A stretch of 64,000 nucleotides of DNA from Chryseobacterium nepalense. Lineage in GTDB: Bacteria > Bacteroidota > Bacteroidia > Flavobacteriales > Weeksellaceae. This document shows, in pieces, positions 36,272 to 44,552 of the stretch. The notes under the pieces were generated by a model, which made no database searches, was not told where the DNA came from, and saw nothing but the letters and a program-made list of their open reading frames with translations. The translations under genes were made by a program, and so were the position numbers. How positions within the stretch are numbered: the stretch's first letter is position 1; each line of letters opens with the position of its first letter. The stretch lies in contig NZ_CP096203.1 in NCBI RefSeq assembly GCF_023195755.1, positions 2,046,001 to 2,110,000 on the forward strand. The letters are read 5' to 3'.

Positions 36272-37375
36272 TTACATGTTTAAAATGACGTCTGCAGCAT
36301 TTTCACTAGCTCCTTTCCCGCCAAGCTTTTCCCGTAACAGCTCATAATCCCTGAATACTTCAAATCTTTTTTCGGTCGCTAGTATTTTTTTCAGTTCTTC
36401 TACAAGATTATTGGTATTTAAATCATTCTGAATCAATTCCTTCACTACTTCACGATCCATAATGAGATTTACCAAGGAAATGTATTTTATATTCTTCACC
36501 AGCCTTTTGGCAATAGCATAAGAGACTTTACTTCCGCGGTAGCAGACTACTTCAGGTATATTCAGTAAAGCGGTTTCAAGAGTCGCTGTTCCGGAGGTTA
36601 CCAAAGCCGCTTTTGAACACCTCAGCAGATCGTACGTTTTATTGGACACAAAATGCACATTATCATCTACATATTTTTCGTAAAACTCTTTGGGAAGACT
36701 TGGCGCACCGGCTATGACGAACTGATATTCTTTAAAATAAGGACGTACTGAAAGCATGATTTGCAGCATTTTTTCTACTTCCTGTTTTCTTGAGCCCGGC
36801 AGTAATGCAATAATTTCTTTTTCGTTTAACCCGTTCTGTATTTTAAAATCCTCAGTATTAATCTCTTCTAATGTAGAGATGGCATCCAGTAAAGGGTGAC
36901 CTACAAAATGGGAATAAACACCGTGTTTACTATAAAAATCTTTTTCAAAAGGAAGAATTACCATCATCTCATCCACATATTTTCTGATGATCTCTACCCT
37001 GCCCTCCTTCCATGCCCAGAGTTGGGGTGAAATATAATAGACAACCTTTATGCCCTGCTCTTTCGCAAATTTTGCAATCCTTAAATTAAAACCAGGATAA
37101 TCTACCAGAATAAGAACATCCGGTTTATTGTTTTGAATATCTTCTTTACAAAATTTAATATTATTCAGAATAGTGCGAAGGTTCATGGCAACTTCAAGAA
37201 AGCCCATAAAAGCAAGATCACGATAATGTTTAACCAGGGTCCCGCCCTGTTTTGCCATAAGATCGCCTCCCCAGAACCTGAACTCCGCATTGGGATCCTT
37301 CTGTTTCAGCGCTTTCATTAAATTACTTCCGTGCAAGTCTCCGGATGCTTCTCCGGCAATGATATAATATTTCAT
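36272..37375 (-). CDS. lpxB: Lipid-A-disaccharide synthase
   Basis: GT19 glycosyltransferase joining UDP-diacylglucosamine and lipid X at the inner membrane. The 367-residue protein begins YYIIAGEASGDLHG, the hallmark of LpxB. It includes VDYPGFNLRIAKFAKEQG, ISPQLWAWKEGRV and the UDP-binding GTATLETALLN-P block. Start ATG at 37375 precedes the motif directly. surE, a common neighbour, is not found here. Confidence 0.96.
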   Translation of the reverse strand: MKYYIIAGEASGDLHGSNLMKALKQKDPNAEFRFWGGDLMAKQGGTLVKHYRDLAFMGFLEVAMNLRTILNNIKFCKEDIQNNKPDVLILVDYPGFNLRIAKFAKEQGIKVVYYISPQLWAWKEGRVEIIRKYVDEMMVILPFEKDFYSKHGVYSHFVGHPLLDAISTLEEINTEDFKIQNGLNEKEIIALLPGSRKQEVEKMLQIMLSVRPYFKEYQFVIAGAPSLPKEFYEKYVDDNVHFVSNKTYDLLRCSKAALVTSGTATLETALLNIPEVVCYRGSKVSYAIAKRLVKNIKYISLVNLIMDREVVKELIQNDLNTNNLVEELKKILATEKRFEVFRDYELLREKLGGKGASENAADVILNM

Positions 37376-37500
37376 TTCTTGTGAAATCTTTAATTTTAAA
37401 TTGCCATTATGAATCTCTTTTTAATTCTTTAAATGAAATTATGGGAGGTTTCTATAACAGCTATAGAAAACAAATTAGGACTTCATTGCATCTTAATTTG

Positions 37501-37508
37501 TAAATTTG
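37501..37508 (+). promoter_or_regulatory. Promoter -7 box for the DUF2480 gene
   Basis: TAAATTTG, an exact TAnnTTTG match, 19 bases before the chosen ATG at 37528 and 10 before the alternative at 37519. No good -33 TTG. Confidence 0.5.
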
Positions 37509-37527
37509 TTCAAAGATAATGATAAAA

Positions 37528-38037
37528 ATGTCAGAAGAATTTGAAATCCGGAATAAAGTTGCAGAGAGCGGACTGATCAATTTTGATCTAACCGATCTCG
37601 TACCGAAAGGAGTAAGGAAAGGTCTTGACCTTAAAGATTTTCTTTTTATGGAAATGATTCTAAAAGAGAAAGATTTCCGTGAAAAAGTTGCAGCGATTGA
37701 TGTTGAAGAATACCGTGATGCTTATATATACATCTACAATTCGGCAGATGCTATTGTTCCGCTTTGGGCGTACTTTTTAATCACTGCCAGATTAACGGAT
37801 GTTGCTAAAAAAATTGTCTTTGGAAATCGGGAAGATCTGGAAGTAATTCTGATGCATAACGCAGTTAAAAATTATGATTTTGAGGAGATGCGCGGCAAAA
37901 GAGTCCTGGTAAAAGGATGTTCGGACAAAGAAATCCCTGAAAACGCCTATATTGAGCTTGTTGAACAACTGAAACCTATCGTAAAATCATTAATGTTCGG
38001 CGAAGCCTGCTCAAATGTACCCATTGTTAAGAATTAA
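37528..38037 (+). CDS. DUF2480 family protein
   Basis: A 169-residue cytosolic protein of a family restricted largely to Bacteroidota. The N-terminal block EIRNKVAESGLINFDLTDL and the C-terminal KRVLVKGCSDKEIPENAYIEL match the family's conserved ends. It contains no known catalytic motif; a conserved Cys sits in VKGCSDKEIP. Two ATGs compete: 37519 (MIKMSEEF) and 37528 (MSEEF). The second is preferred because of the distance from the -7 box. Function unknown. Confidence 0.82.
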   Translation: MSEEFEIRNKVAESGLINFDLTDLVPKGVRKGLDLKDFLFMEMILKEKDFREKVAAIDVEEYRDAYIYIYNSADAIVPLWAYFLITARLTDVAKKIVFGNREDLEVILMHNAVKNYDFEEMRGKRVLVKGCSDKEIPENAYIELVEQLKPIVKSLMFGEACSNVPIVKN

Positions 38038-38130
38038 CAGCAAAATGACATTTACGCCTGGTTTAATATCCATATAATTATTAGGAATATTTTTTGATGA
38101 TCTGAATAGTAACAATAAAAATCATCAACT

Positions 38131-38790
38131 ATGGGCTTAATTGATTTACTCACCGGAAACACCGGCAATCAGGTAGCAGAAAGAGCTGAAAACAAATTCG
38201 GAATAAGCAGGAATCAGGTACTTGCATTGCTTGCGGTAGCTGCCCCGCTTATTATTTCTTATCTCAGCAAAAAATCGCAGTCTCCTAACGAAGCAGAATC
38301 CTTAAATACTGCGCTGGATAAAGATCATGACGGAAGTATTCTTAATGATGTCAGCCAGGCCGAAGCAAGACAATCCGAAGGAAACTCTATCCTTAACCAT
38401 ATTTTTGGAGAAGAAAAGCAGACCGTGGAAAGTCAGTTATCTCAGAAAACAGGAATTTCCATCGATAAAATCGGACCTGTGTTATCAATGCTCGCACCGA
38501 TCATTATGGGATATATCGGAAAAGAGAAACAACAGAATAATGTGGGAGCCGGCGGTTTAGGAGGCTTGCTCGATGGTATTCTAGGCAATGCTTCGGGACA
38601 GACACAAAATGGGCAGTCTAATCCTTTGAATGATATTATAGGAAATGTGTTGGGCGGACAGTCCAACTCTTCATCAAACCCACTTAATGATATTATCGGC
38701 AGTGTTTTAGGAAATAATAACAACCAGAAGAACGATGGCGACAGCGGCGGAATCGGAAGTATTCTGGGAAATATTTTTGGAGGAAAATAA
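38131..38790 (+). CDS. DUF937 domain-containing protein
   Basis: A 219-residue protein with two DUF937/YidB-like helical segments: ISRNQVLALLAVAAPLIISYL (about 24-44) and ISIDKIGPVLSMLAPIIMGYI (about 109-129). The C-terminal 80 residues are a Gly/Asn/Ser-rich, low-complexity tail in which the phrase NPLNDIIG occurs twice. No signal peptide. Function unknown. Its own strong terminator follows. Confidence 0.85.
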   Translation: MGLIDLLTGNTGNQVAERAENKFGISRNQVLALLAVAAPLIISYLSKKSQSPNEAESLNTALDKDHDGSILNDVSQAEARQSEGNSILNHIFGEEKQTVESQLSQKTGISIDKIGPVLSMLAPIIMGYIGKEKQQNNVGAGGLGGLLDGILGNASGQTQNGQSNPLNDIIGNVLGGQSNSSSNPLNDIIGSVLGNNNNQKNDGDSGGIGSILGNIFGGK

Positions 38791-38808
38791 TTTTTACACC
38801 TCTTCATA

Positions 38809-38839
38809 AAAAAGACCGGAAGTAGTTTCCGGTCTTTTT
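38809..38839. terminator. Bidirectional terminator between the DUF937 and bTHX genes
   Basis: Perfect 13-bp stem (38809-38821 with 38827-38839, core AAGACCGGAA/TTCCGGTCTT), 5-base loop, A- and T-rich flanks. It touches the bTHX stop codon. Confidence 0.93.
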
Positions 38840-38957
38840 AGCTTTTAGCTTTTTCTTCGGCAGCGGCCACAGTTTTTGAAGATTTTCTTGGTCTTCTTTT
38901 TCCGTAACTTCCGTTGTTAATCTTTCCTCTTTTTGATTTTTTATCTCCTTTTCCCAT
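38838..38957 (-). CDS. Small ribosomal subunit protein bTHX (39 aa)
   Basis: A very short, basic protein that begins MGKGDKKSKRGKI and continues GSYGKRRPRKSS, the conserved pattern of bTHX (Thx), which sits in the head of the 30S subunit and stabilises rRNA. Bacteroidota versions have an Ala/Glu/Lys tail like the one here (VAAAEEKAKS). It reads from ATG at 38957 to TAA at 38838. A promoter with TTG-N19-TAATTTCG lies 23 bases upstream, and a strong terminator touches its stop. It is easily missed because of its length. Confidence 0.93.
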   Translation of the reverse strand: MGKGDKKSKRGKINNGSYGKRRPRKSSKTVAAAEEKAKS

Positions 38958-38980
38958 AGTAATATAATTTAGTTGTATTA

Positions 38981-39010
38981 CGAAATTAGAGAATACCACT
39001 TTAAAATCAA
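38981..39010 (-). promoter_or_regulatory. bTHX promoter
   Basis: Minus strand: TTG (39010-39008), 19-base spacer, TAATTTCG (38988-38981), which matches TAnnTTTG at all but one position. Confidence 0.65.
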
Positions 39011-39097
39011 AAAGATCAGCTGTTAAAATTTTTATAATTCTTTATCAAAAGATGAAAGCCCGATGCGGATAATCATAAAATCTTCATCATCACTTAA

Positions 39098-39174
39098 CTT
39101 CTTTCTTCTTACTTCTTACATCTTACTTCTTACATTTTACTTCTCACCTCCCACCTCTTACTCCTAAACTTTAA
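39098..39174 (+). repeat. Degenerate heptamer array, consensus CTTCTTA
   Basis: Eleven consecutive 7-base units: CTTCTTT, CTTCTTA, CTTCTTA, CATCTTA, CTTCTTA, CATTTTA, CTTCTCA, CCTCCCA, CCTCTTA, CTCCTAA, ACTTTAA. The array runs into the stop codon and last codons of the MATE gene. Confidence 0.85.
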
Positions 39175-40558
39175 CCGTTTTCCATTTTCCTTTCTTAAAT
39201 AACATAAAAGCAACTATTGTAATTAAAGCTTCGGCAACAGGAATTGAGATAAATACTCCTTTTGGTCCCAATGCAAAATATTTTGAAAGAAGATAAGCAA
39301 ATGGAATCTGAAACAGCCAGAAACCGCAAAGATTCACCCAGGTTGGCGTCCAGGTATCACCAGCTCCGTTAAAAGCGTTAATCATTACCATCCCGATTCC
39401 GTAAAAAATAAATCCAACAGCCATAATATGCAATGCATTGGTGGCAATATTTCTAATTTCAGTTTCATTGGTGAAAAATCCGGCTAAAAAATCACCCATA
39501 AAAAAGAAAATAACACTAACGACTATCATAAAAATCACATTATATTTAACGGTTTTCATAACAGATTGCTCTGCCCGAAGCATTTCGCCGGCTCCCATGT
39601 TTTGTCCGACAAGTGTTGATGCGGCATTACTTAATCCCCAGGCAGGAAGCATAAAAAACATCATCAGACGTAAAGCGGTTTGATATCCCGCAGAAGCATT
39701 TTCACCACCGGTTGTCGCCACAAGCTGAGCCAGAAAGATCCAGCTGCACGAAGCAATCACAAACTGAAAGATTCCGGGAGTGGCAATTTTTATGACTGAT
39801 TTAATAATATTAAAATCAGGTTTAAAATATTTCGACTCAATTCTGATTTGTGAATCTGCAATTAAAAGATGATAAAGCTGATAAAGGACACCAATGCTCC
39901 TCCCGATCGTTGTAGCAAGAGCTGCTCCCGTTAATCCCATTGCCGGGACCGGTCCGAAACCTTTAATTAAAACCGGGCACAAAATAATATTCGCAATATT
40001 GGCTATCCAAAGGGATTTCATGGCAATGGCAGCATTTCCCGCTCCTCTGAAAATTCCGTTAATCAGGAATAACAACATGATAATAACACTGCTTCCCATC
40101 ATAATTCTTGTAAATTCTTTACCGTAAGATGCAGCTTCAGGTTTTGAACCCATCATAATTAAAATTTCTTCAGCATAAATCACTCCGAACAAACTTAAAA
40201 TAAAAGTGACCGCAAAGGAAACCAATAAAACCTGAGCTGCACTTCTGGAAGCCTGCTCCTGATTTTTCTCCCCGATCCTCCTTGCAACCATTGCCGTTGC
40301 CGCCATACTCATCCCTATGGCAATAGAATACATGACGGAAAGCACGGATTCTGTCAGACCGACTGTCTGTATAGCAAAACCACTTTCTTTCAGATGTCCT
40401 ACAAAATACAGATCTACCAATGCAAATACAGATTCCATGGCCATCTCCAGCATCATCGGAATTGCCAGAAGAAGAACAGCGCTCCTTATCGTCGCTTTTG
40501 TATAGTCTACTTCTTCACCGCTTAACGCTTTCTTCAGAAATTTGAAATATTTTGACAT
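39164..40558 (-). CDS. MATE-family efflux transporter
   Basis: A 464-residue inner-membrane antiporter, probably exporting cationic drugs or metabolites with Na+ or H+. About twelve hydrophobic helices form two related halves, starting with AVLLLAIPMMLEMAMESVFALVDLYFVG, the typical MATE helix 1. The second half restarts near VIKIATPGIFQFVIASCSWIF. ATG at 40558 is chosen: the longer frame starts with TTG at 40582, inside the -7 promoter box. Its last codons lie within a heptamer repeat array. Confidence 0.93.
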   Translation of the reverse strand: MSKYFKFLKKALSGEEVDYTKATIRSAVLLLAIPMMLEMAMESVFALVDLYFVGHLKESGFAIQTVGLTESVLSVMYSIAIGMSMAATAMVARRIGEKNQEQASRSAAQVLLVSFAVTFILSLFGVIYAEEILIMMGSKPEAASYGKEFTRIMMGSSVIIMLLFLINGIFRGAGNAAIAMKSLWIANIANIILCPVLIKGFGPVPAMGLTGAALATTIGRSIGVLYQLYHLLIADSQIRIESKYFKPDFNIIKSVIKIATPGIFQFVIASCSWIFLAQLVATTGGENASAGYQTALRLMMFFMLPAWGLSNAASTLVGQNMGAGEMLRAEQSVMKTVKYNVIFMIVVSVIFFFMGDFLAGFFTNETEIRNIATNALHIMAVGFIFYGIGMVMINAFNGAGDTWTPTWVNLCGFWLFQIPFAYLLSKYFALGPKGVFISIPVAEALITIVAFMLFKKGKWKTVKV

Positions 40559-40579
40559 TGATTTTGATTTTGTATCCGG

Positions 40580-40587
40580 CAAAAATA
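40580..40587 (-). promoter_or_regulatory. MATE gene promoter -7 box
   Basis: TATTTTTG on the minus strand, 21 bases before the chosen ATG. It overlaps the TTG of the longer frame, ruling that start out. Confidence 0.55.
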
Positions 40588-40686
40588 GATATTCAGAAAT
40601 GATTATTTCTTGGCATATGAAAGGTTTTATAAAAATTATTCTTGCAGTACTATTAATTAATTTCTTTTAAAAACCTTCAAAAATCA

Positions 40687-40694
40687 TATCTTTG
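40687..40694 (+). promoter_or_regulatory. aspS promoter -7 box
   Basis: TATCTTTG, exact consensus. It lies 111 bases before the aspS ATG, so the transcript should carry a leader of about 105 bases that contains a heptamer array. No TTG at the -33 distance. Confidence 0.6.
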
Positions 40695-40745
40695 CACACG
40701 GAAAATTCAAACTTCTGCTGTTGGTGTTTTAAGCTTGATCTTCAA

Positions 40746-40794
40746 AACTTTAAACACTGAACACAGAACCCTGAACTTTAAATCTTGAACTTTA
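40746..40794 (+). repeat. Degenerate heptamer array in the aspS leader
   Basis: Seven consecutive 7-base units: AACTTTA, AACACTG, AACACAG, AACCCTG, AACTTTA, AATCTTG, AACTTTA. Loose consensus AACNYTR. Confidence 0.8.
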
Positions 40795-40805
40795 AACAAA
40801 TAATT

Positions 40806-42560
40806 ATGTTTCGATCGCACAACAACGGAGAATTATCTCTTAAAAATCTTAATGAAGAAGTTACACTTTCAGGATGGGTACAGACCATTCGTGATAAAGG
40901 ATTTATGATTTGGATAGATCTTCGTGATCGTTACGGAATTACCCAATTGGTTTTTGATCAGGAGCGTTCTACCGCCGAACTGATGGAAAATGCAAAAAAA
41001 CTGGGCCGTGAGTTTGTAATTCAGGTTACAGGAAAAGTTATTGAAAGAGTAAGTAAAAACCCAAACATCCCGACAGGAGAAATTGAAATTCTTGTTGAAA
41101 AATTAACGGTTCTTAATGAATCCCAGCTTCCCCCTTTCACCATTGAAGATGAAACGGACGGTGGTGAAGAATTACGAATGAAGTACCGTTACCTTGATAT
41201 CAGAAGAAATCCTGTGAAAGACAAGTTGATCTTCCGTCACAAAATGGCTCAGAAAGTAAGAAACTACCTGTCAGATAACGGCTTTATCGAGGTTGAAACG
41301 CCGGTTTTAATTAAATCCACTCCGGAAGGCGCAAGGGATTTCGTGGTTCCGAGCAGAATGAATCCGGGACAGTTTTATGCGTTGCCACAATCTCCACAGA
41401 CTTTCAAACAGTTATTGATGGTTGGCGGAATGGATAAATATTTCCAGATTGTAAAATGTTTCCGTGATGAAGATTTAAGAGCCGACAGACAGCCGGAATT
41501 TACACAGATCGATTGTGAAATGGCTTTCGTGGAACAGGAAGACGTAATGAATGTTTTTGAAGGAATGACCAAAACTTTACTAAAAGACATCACCGGTCAG
41601 GAATTCGGAGACTTCCCGAGAATGACTTTCGCAGATGCGATGCAGAAATACGGAAACGACAAACCGGATATCCGTTTCGGAATGGAATTCGTGGAACTGA
41701 ATGATTTGGTAAAAGGAAAAGAGTTTAAGATATTTGATGATGCCGAACTGGTTGTCGGAATTAATGTAGAAGGCTGTGCAGATTATACCAGAAAGCAGAT
41801 TGATGAGCTTGTTGACTGGGTTAAAAGACCTCAGATCGGTGCTTCAGGAATGGTATGGGTGAAATTCCAGAATGATGGTGTGAAGACTTCTTCGGTAAAT
41901 AAATTCTACAACGAGGAAGATTTAGCAAAAATCATTGAACAGTTCGGAGCAAAAGAAGGAGACTTAATGTTGATTCTTTCCGGAAACGAAAATAAGGTAA
42001 GAACACAGCTTTCCGCTTTAAGAATGGAGCTGGGTAACCGTTTAGGATTAAGAAAAGGAAACGAATTCGCACCGCTTTGGGTGGTAGATTTCCCACTGCT
42101 TGAATTTGAAGAAGAAAGCGGACGTTACCACGCAATGCACCACCCTTTCACCTCTCCGAAACCGGAAGATATTCATTTGCTGGAAACGGATCCGGGAAAA
42201 GCAAGAGCAAACGCTTACGATATGGTGTTGAACGGGAACGAAATCGGAGGAGGTTCCATCAGAATATTTGATAAAGATCTTCAGTCTAAAATGTTTGATC
42301 TGCTTGGTTTCACCAGAGAAGAAGCGGAAGCTCAGTTTGGTTTCTTAATGAATGCCTTTAAATATGGCGCTCCGCCTCACGGTGGGTTGGCTTTCGGTTT
42401 TGACCGTTTGGTAGCCATCCTCGATGGAAATGAAGTAATCAGGGATTATATTGCATTCCCTAAAAATAATTCAGGACGTGATGTGATGATTGACGCACCG
42501 GCTGCCATTGCAGATGAACAGCTGGATGAACTGGAACTTAAACTAAATTTAAAAGCATAA
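40806..42560 (+). CDS. aspS: Aspartate-tRNA ligase
   Basis: Class IIb synthetase charging tRNA-Asp. From ATG at 40806 (584 aa) it has the N-terminal OB-fold anticodon domain ([24 protein letters not shown]), motif 2 with [18 protein letters not shown], the bacterial GAD insertion domain (about 290-410) and motif 3 [13 protein letters not shown]. The longer frame starts with TTG inside a repeat array. It lies downstream of a long leader containing a heptamer array, and a terminator follows it. Confidence 0.97.
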   Translation: MFRSHNNGELSLKNLNEEVTLSGWVQTIRDKGFMIWIDLRDRYGITQLVFDQERSTAELMENAKKLGREFVIQVTGKVIERVSKNPNIPTGEIEILVEKLTVLNESQLPPFTIEDETDGGEELRMKYRYLDIRRNPVKDKLIFRHKMAQKVRNYLSDNGFIEVETPVLIKSTPEGARDFVVPSRMNPGQFYALPQSPQTFKQLLMVGGMDKYFQIVKCFRDEDLRADRQPEFTQIDCEMAFVEQEDVMNVFEGMTKTLLKDITGQEFGDFPRMTFADAMQKYGNDKPDIRFGMEFVELNDLVKGKEFKIFDDAELVVGINVEGCADYTRKQIDELVDWVKRPQIGASGMVWVKFQNDGVKTSSVNKFYNEEDLAKIIEQFGAKEGDLMLILSGNENKVRTQLSALRMELGNRLGLRKGNEFAPLWVVDFPLLEFEEESGRYHAMHHPFTSPKPEDIHLLETDPGKARANAYDMVLNGNEIGGGSIRIFDKDLQSKMFDLLGFTREEAEAQFGFLMNAFKYGAPPHGGLAFGFDRLVAILDGNEVIRDYIAFPKNNSGRDVMIDAPAAIADEQLDELELKLNLKA

Positions 42561-42565
42561 GTTAG

Positions 42566-42593
42566 AAGCGGGGGTTTATTTCTCCGCTTTTTT
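42566..42593 (+). terminator. aspS terminator
   Basis: Stem AAGCGGGG/CTCCGCTT with one G-T pair (42566-42573 and 42582-42589), followed by a T run. Confidence 0.82.
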
Positions 42594-42594
42594 A

Positions 42595-43029
42595 TTATAT
42601 GTACTTATAAAAATTAGCTAAAATATAATCGACTAAAGGTTTTGATATCCAACCCAAAACAAAAGTCAAATTGCTACAATCCAAGCATATTTTTGAAGAT
42701 TATCTTTCAATAGATTTCTTTTATATTCTTTTACAAAACCTCCATTCGATATTTTAAGTATTCCTTTAAATGTCAAATATGAGGTATTTTCAGGGTAAGG
42801 TTTGAAAACAATTAATCCTTCAGAGTGTAAATAAAATAAAGCGTTTAAAATTTAGCTTCTTCTATATTTGATTCAGCAGGTATATCAAAATTAAAATCAA
42901 TATCAGCTAATGATTTAGGTTTTACAAAAATTGCTTTTACTTTATCTGCAAACTTTCCGAGAACAATCTATCAAAGTCAATAGGATGTATGTTATCAGCT
43001 AACTTGCTAACTTCAATTAAATACCACAT
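42595..43029 (-). pseudogene. Decayed gene for a protein with a C-terminal membrane segment
   Basis: Reading across frameshifts on the minus strand gives one plausible protein of about 145 residues. It starts MWYLIEVSKLADNIHPIDFD, shifts to FADKVKAIFVKPKSLADIDF and to LNALFYLHSEGLIVFKPYP, and continues through GGFVKEYKRNLLKDNLQKYA. It finally shifts to NLTFVLGWISKPLVDYILAN, ending at TAA 42595-42597. At least three frame changes are needed, so it is dead. The ending, a basic helix followed by one transmembrane segment, resembles small tail-anchored hypothetical proteins of Bacteroidota. I do not recognise the family. It occupies the 500-base gap between aspS and ku. Confidence 0.7.
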
Positions 43030-43087
43030 TCAGTAAATATTTTCCTCACGGCACAATCATTGTAGATTTTTGTTAAATCAAATTACA

Positions 43088-43873
43088 ATGAAAGCAATCT
43101 GGAACGGCGCCATTGGCTTTGGCTTAGTAAATATTCCTGTTAAAATTTATTCGGCAACAGAAACCACCAAACTGGATCTGGATATGCTTGATAAATCAGA
43201 TTTTTCAAATATCCGTTTTAAAAGGGTCAATGAAACCACAGGAAAGGAAGTAAAATGGGAAAACATTGTAAAAGGTTATCTCATGGAAGATAAATACATC
43301 ATTCTTGATGAAGAAGACTATGAAGCGGCAAGTCCTGAAAAATCCAAAATATTATCAATAGACCAGTTTGTAAAAGAATCTGAAGTAGATTCCGTGTATT
43401 TTGAAAATCCCTATTACCTGGAGCCTCAGAAGAATGGTGAAAATGCTTACAGACTTCTTTTAAAAGCATTGGCTAAAACAGAAATGGTAGGAATAGGAAC
43501 CTTTGTGCTTCGTGAAAGTGAAGCGATTGGAATGATACGGCCCTATAAAGATGATGTTCTTGTCCTTAACCGTCTCAGATTTGCACAGGAAATCAGGGAT
43601 TACAGCGATCTGAAAATTCCCGCCAAAAAACCGCCGAAACCGGCAGAGCTCAAAATGGCTGTCAGCCTTATAGAACAACTTTCACAGGAATTCGATCCTG
43701 AAATGTATAAAGACACGTATTCTGAATCGTTAATGAAAATTATCAAGCAGAAAGCAAAAGGTAAAAATATCAAAGTGAAAAAAGCTGAACCCGCAAAAGA
43801 AGGTAAAGTTATTGACCTTATGGCTCAGCTCAAAGCCAGTTTACAAAGTCCAAAATCTAAAAATGCATCATAA
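43088..43873 (+). CDS. ku: Ku protein (bacterial NHEJ)
   Basis: Homodimeric ring that binds DNA double-strand ends and recruits LigD. The 261-residue protein starts MKAIWNGAIGFGLVNIPVKI, the conserved Ku N-terminus, and continues through YYLEPQKNGENAYRLLLKAL and EMVGIGTFVLRESE to a Lys-rich C-terminal tail. ATG at 43088 is used; the longer frame begins with TTG. It ends on the base where ligD starts (coordinate 43873 shared), so the two are translationally coupled. Confidence 0.96.
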   Translation: MKAIWNGAIGFGLVNIPVKIYSATETTKLDLDMLDKSDFSNIRFKRVNETTGKEVKWENIVKGYLMEDKYIILDEEDYEAASPEKSKILSIDQFVKESEVDSVYFENPYYLEPQKNGENAYRLLLKALAKTEMVGIGTFVLRESEAIGMIRPYKDDVLVLNRLRFAQEIRDYSDLKIPAKKPPKPAELKMAVSLIEQLSQEFDPEMYKDTYSESLMKIIKQKAKGKNIKVKKAEPAKEGKVIDLMAQLKASLQSPKSKNAS

Positions 43874-44475
43874 TGGCCTTAAAAGATTACAATGCAAAAA
43901 GAAGGTTTAATGAAACCACTGAACCGGAAGGAAAAACAAAAAAAAGTAAAGACAAACTGATTTTTGTAATCCAGCGACATGCCGCCTCGCGGCTTCACTA
44001 TGATTTCAGGTTGGAAATGGAGGGTGTGTTGAAAAGCTGGGCCGTTCCGAAAGGTCCTTCTTTAGATCCTAAAGATAAGCGGCTCGCAATGATGGTGGAG
44101 GATCATCCTTATGATTACAAAGATTTTGAGGGAAACATTCCTGAAGGTAACTACGGCGCAGGACAGGTAGAAATATGGGACAGCGGAACATATGAACCTC
44201 TTGACAATAACTCAAAGCTTTCTGATGAAAAGGAATTGCTGAAAGAACTTCACGCCGGATCTTTAAAATTTATCCTTCACGGTAAAAAACTGAAAGGCGA
44301 ATTTGCTTTGGTTAAAATGAAAAATACTGAAGAAAATTCATGGCTGCTCATCAAACATAAAGATGATTTTGCAGAAAGTGATTACGATGCGGAAGAAAAC
44401 ACCTCAAAGAATTCCCAAGTCACTAAATTCTTAGAGGAAAAAAAAAGCCCAAACGTCAGCAAAAAAAAGTCGTAA
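43873..44475 (+). CDS. ligD: LigD N-terminal phosphoesterase domain (split from ligase/polymerase by a frameshift)
   Basis: The 200-residue product holds the LigD 3'-phosphoesterase domain, which trims 3' ends during NHEJ: FVIQRHAASRLHYDFRLEMEG, SWAVPKGPSLDP and the histidine-containing MVEDHPYDYKDFEG are all present. The frame ends shortly after a run of nine A (44438-44446). The -1 frame read from AAG at 44445 has no stop and runs straight into the ligase domain. A single A more would join the two into one PE-ligase-polymerase LigD of the Pseudomonas type. Either this is a true split gene, a slippage site, or a homopolymer error. Confidence 0.88.
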   Translation: MALKDYNAKRRFNETTEPEGKTKKSKDKLIFVIQRHAASRLHYDFRLEMEGVLKSWAVPKGPSLDPKDKRLAMMVEDHPYDYKDFEGNIPEGNYGAGQVEIWDSGTYEPLDNNSKLSDEKELLKELHAGSLKFILHGKKLKGEFALVKMKNTEENSWLLIKHKDDFAESDYDAEENTSKNSQVTKFLEEKKSPNVSKKKS

Positions 44476-44552
44476 AGGAAGAAGTAAAACCACGGTTTCA
44501 GCGGTTCAATTCTTTAGTCGATGAAAAAAAACTTGAGAATTTCATTAAGCCC

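Noticed and set aside
39098..39174. Coding low-complexity region
   Set aside because: The period of seven is not a multiple of three and no frame stays open across the array apart from the last MATE codons.
40687..40805. Riboswitch or T-box in the aspS leader
   Set aside because: No conserved T-box or riboswitch motif was seen; the leader is dominated by the heptamer array.
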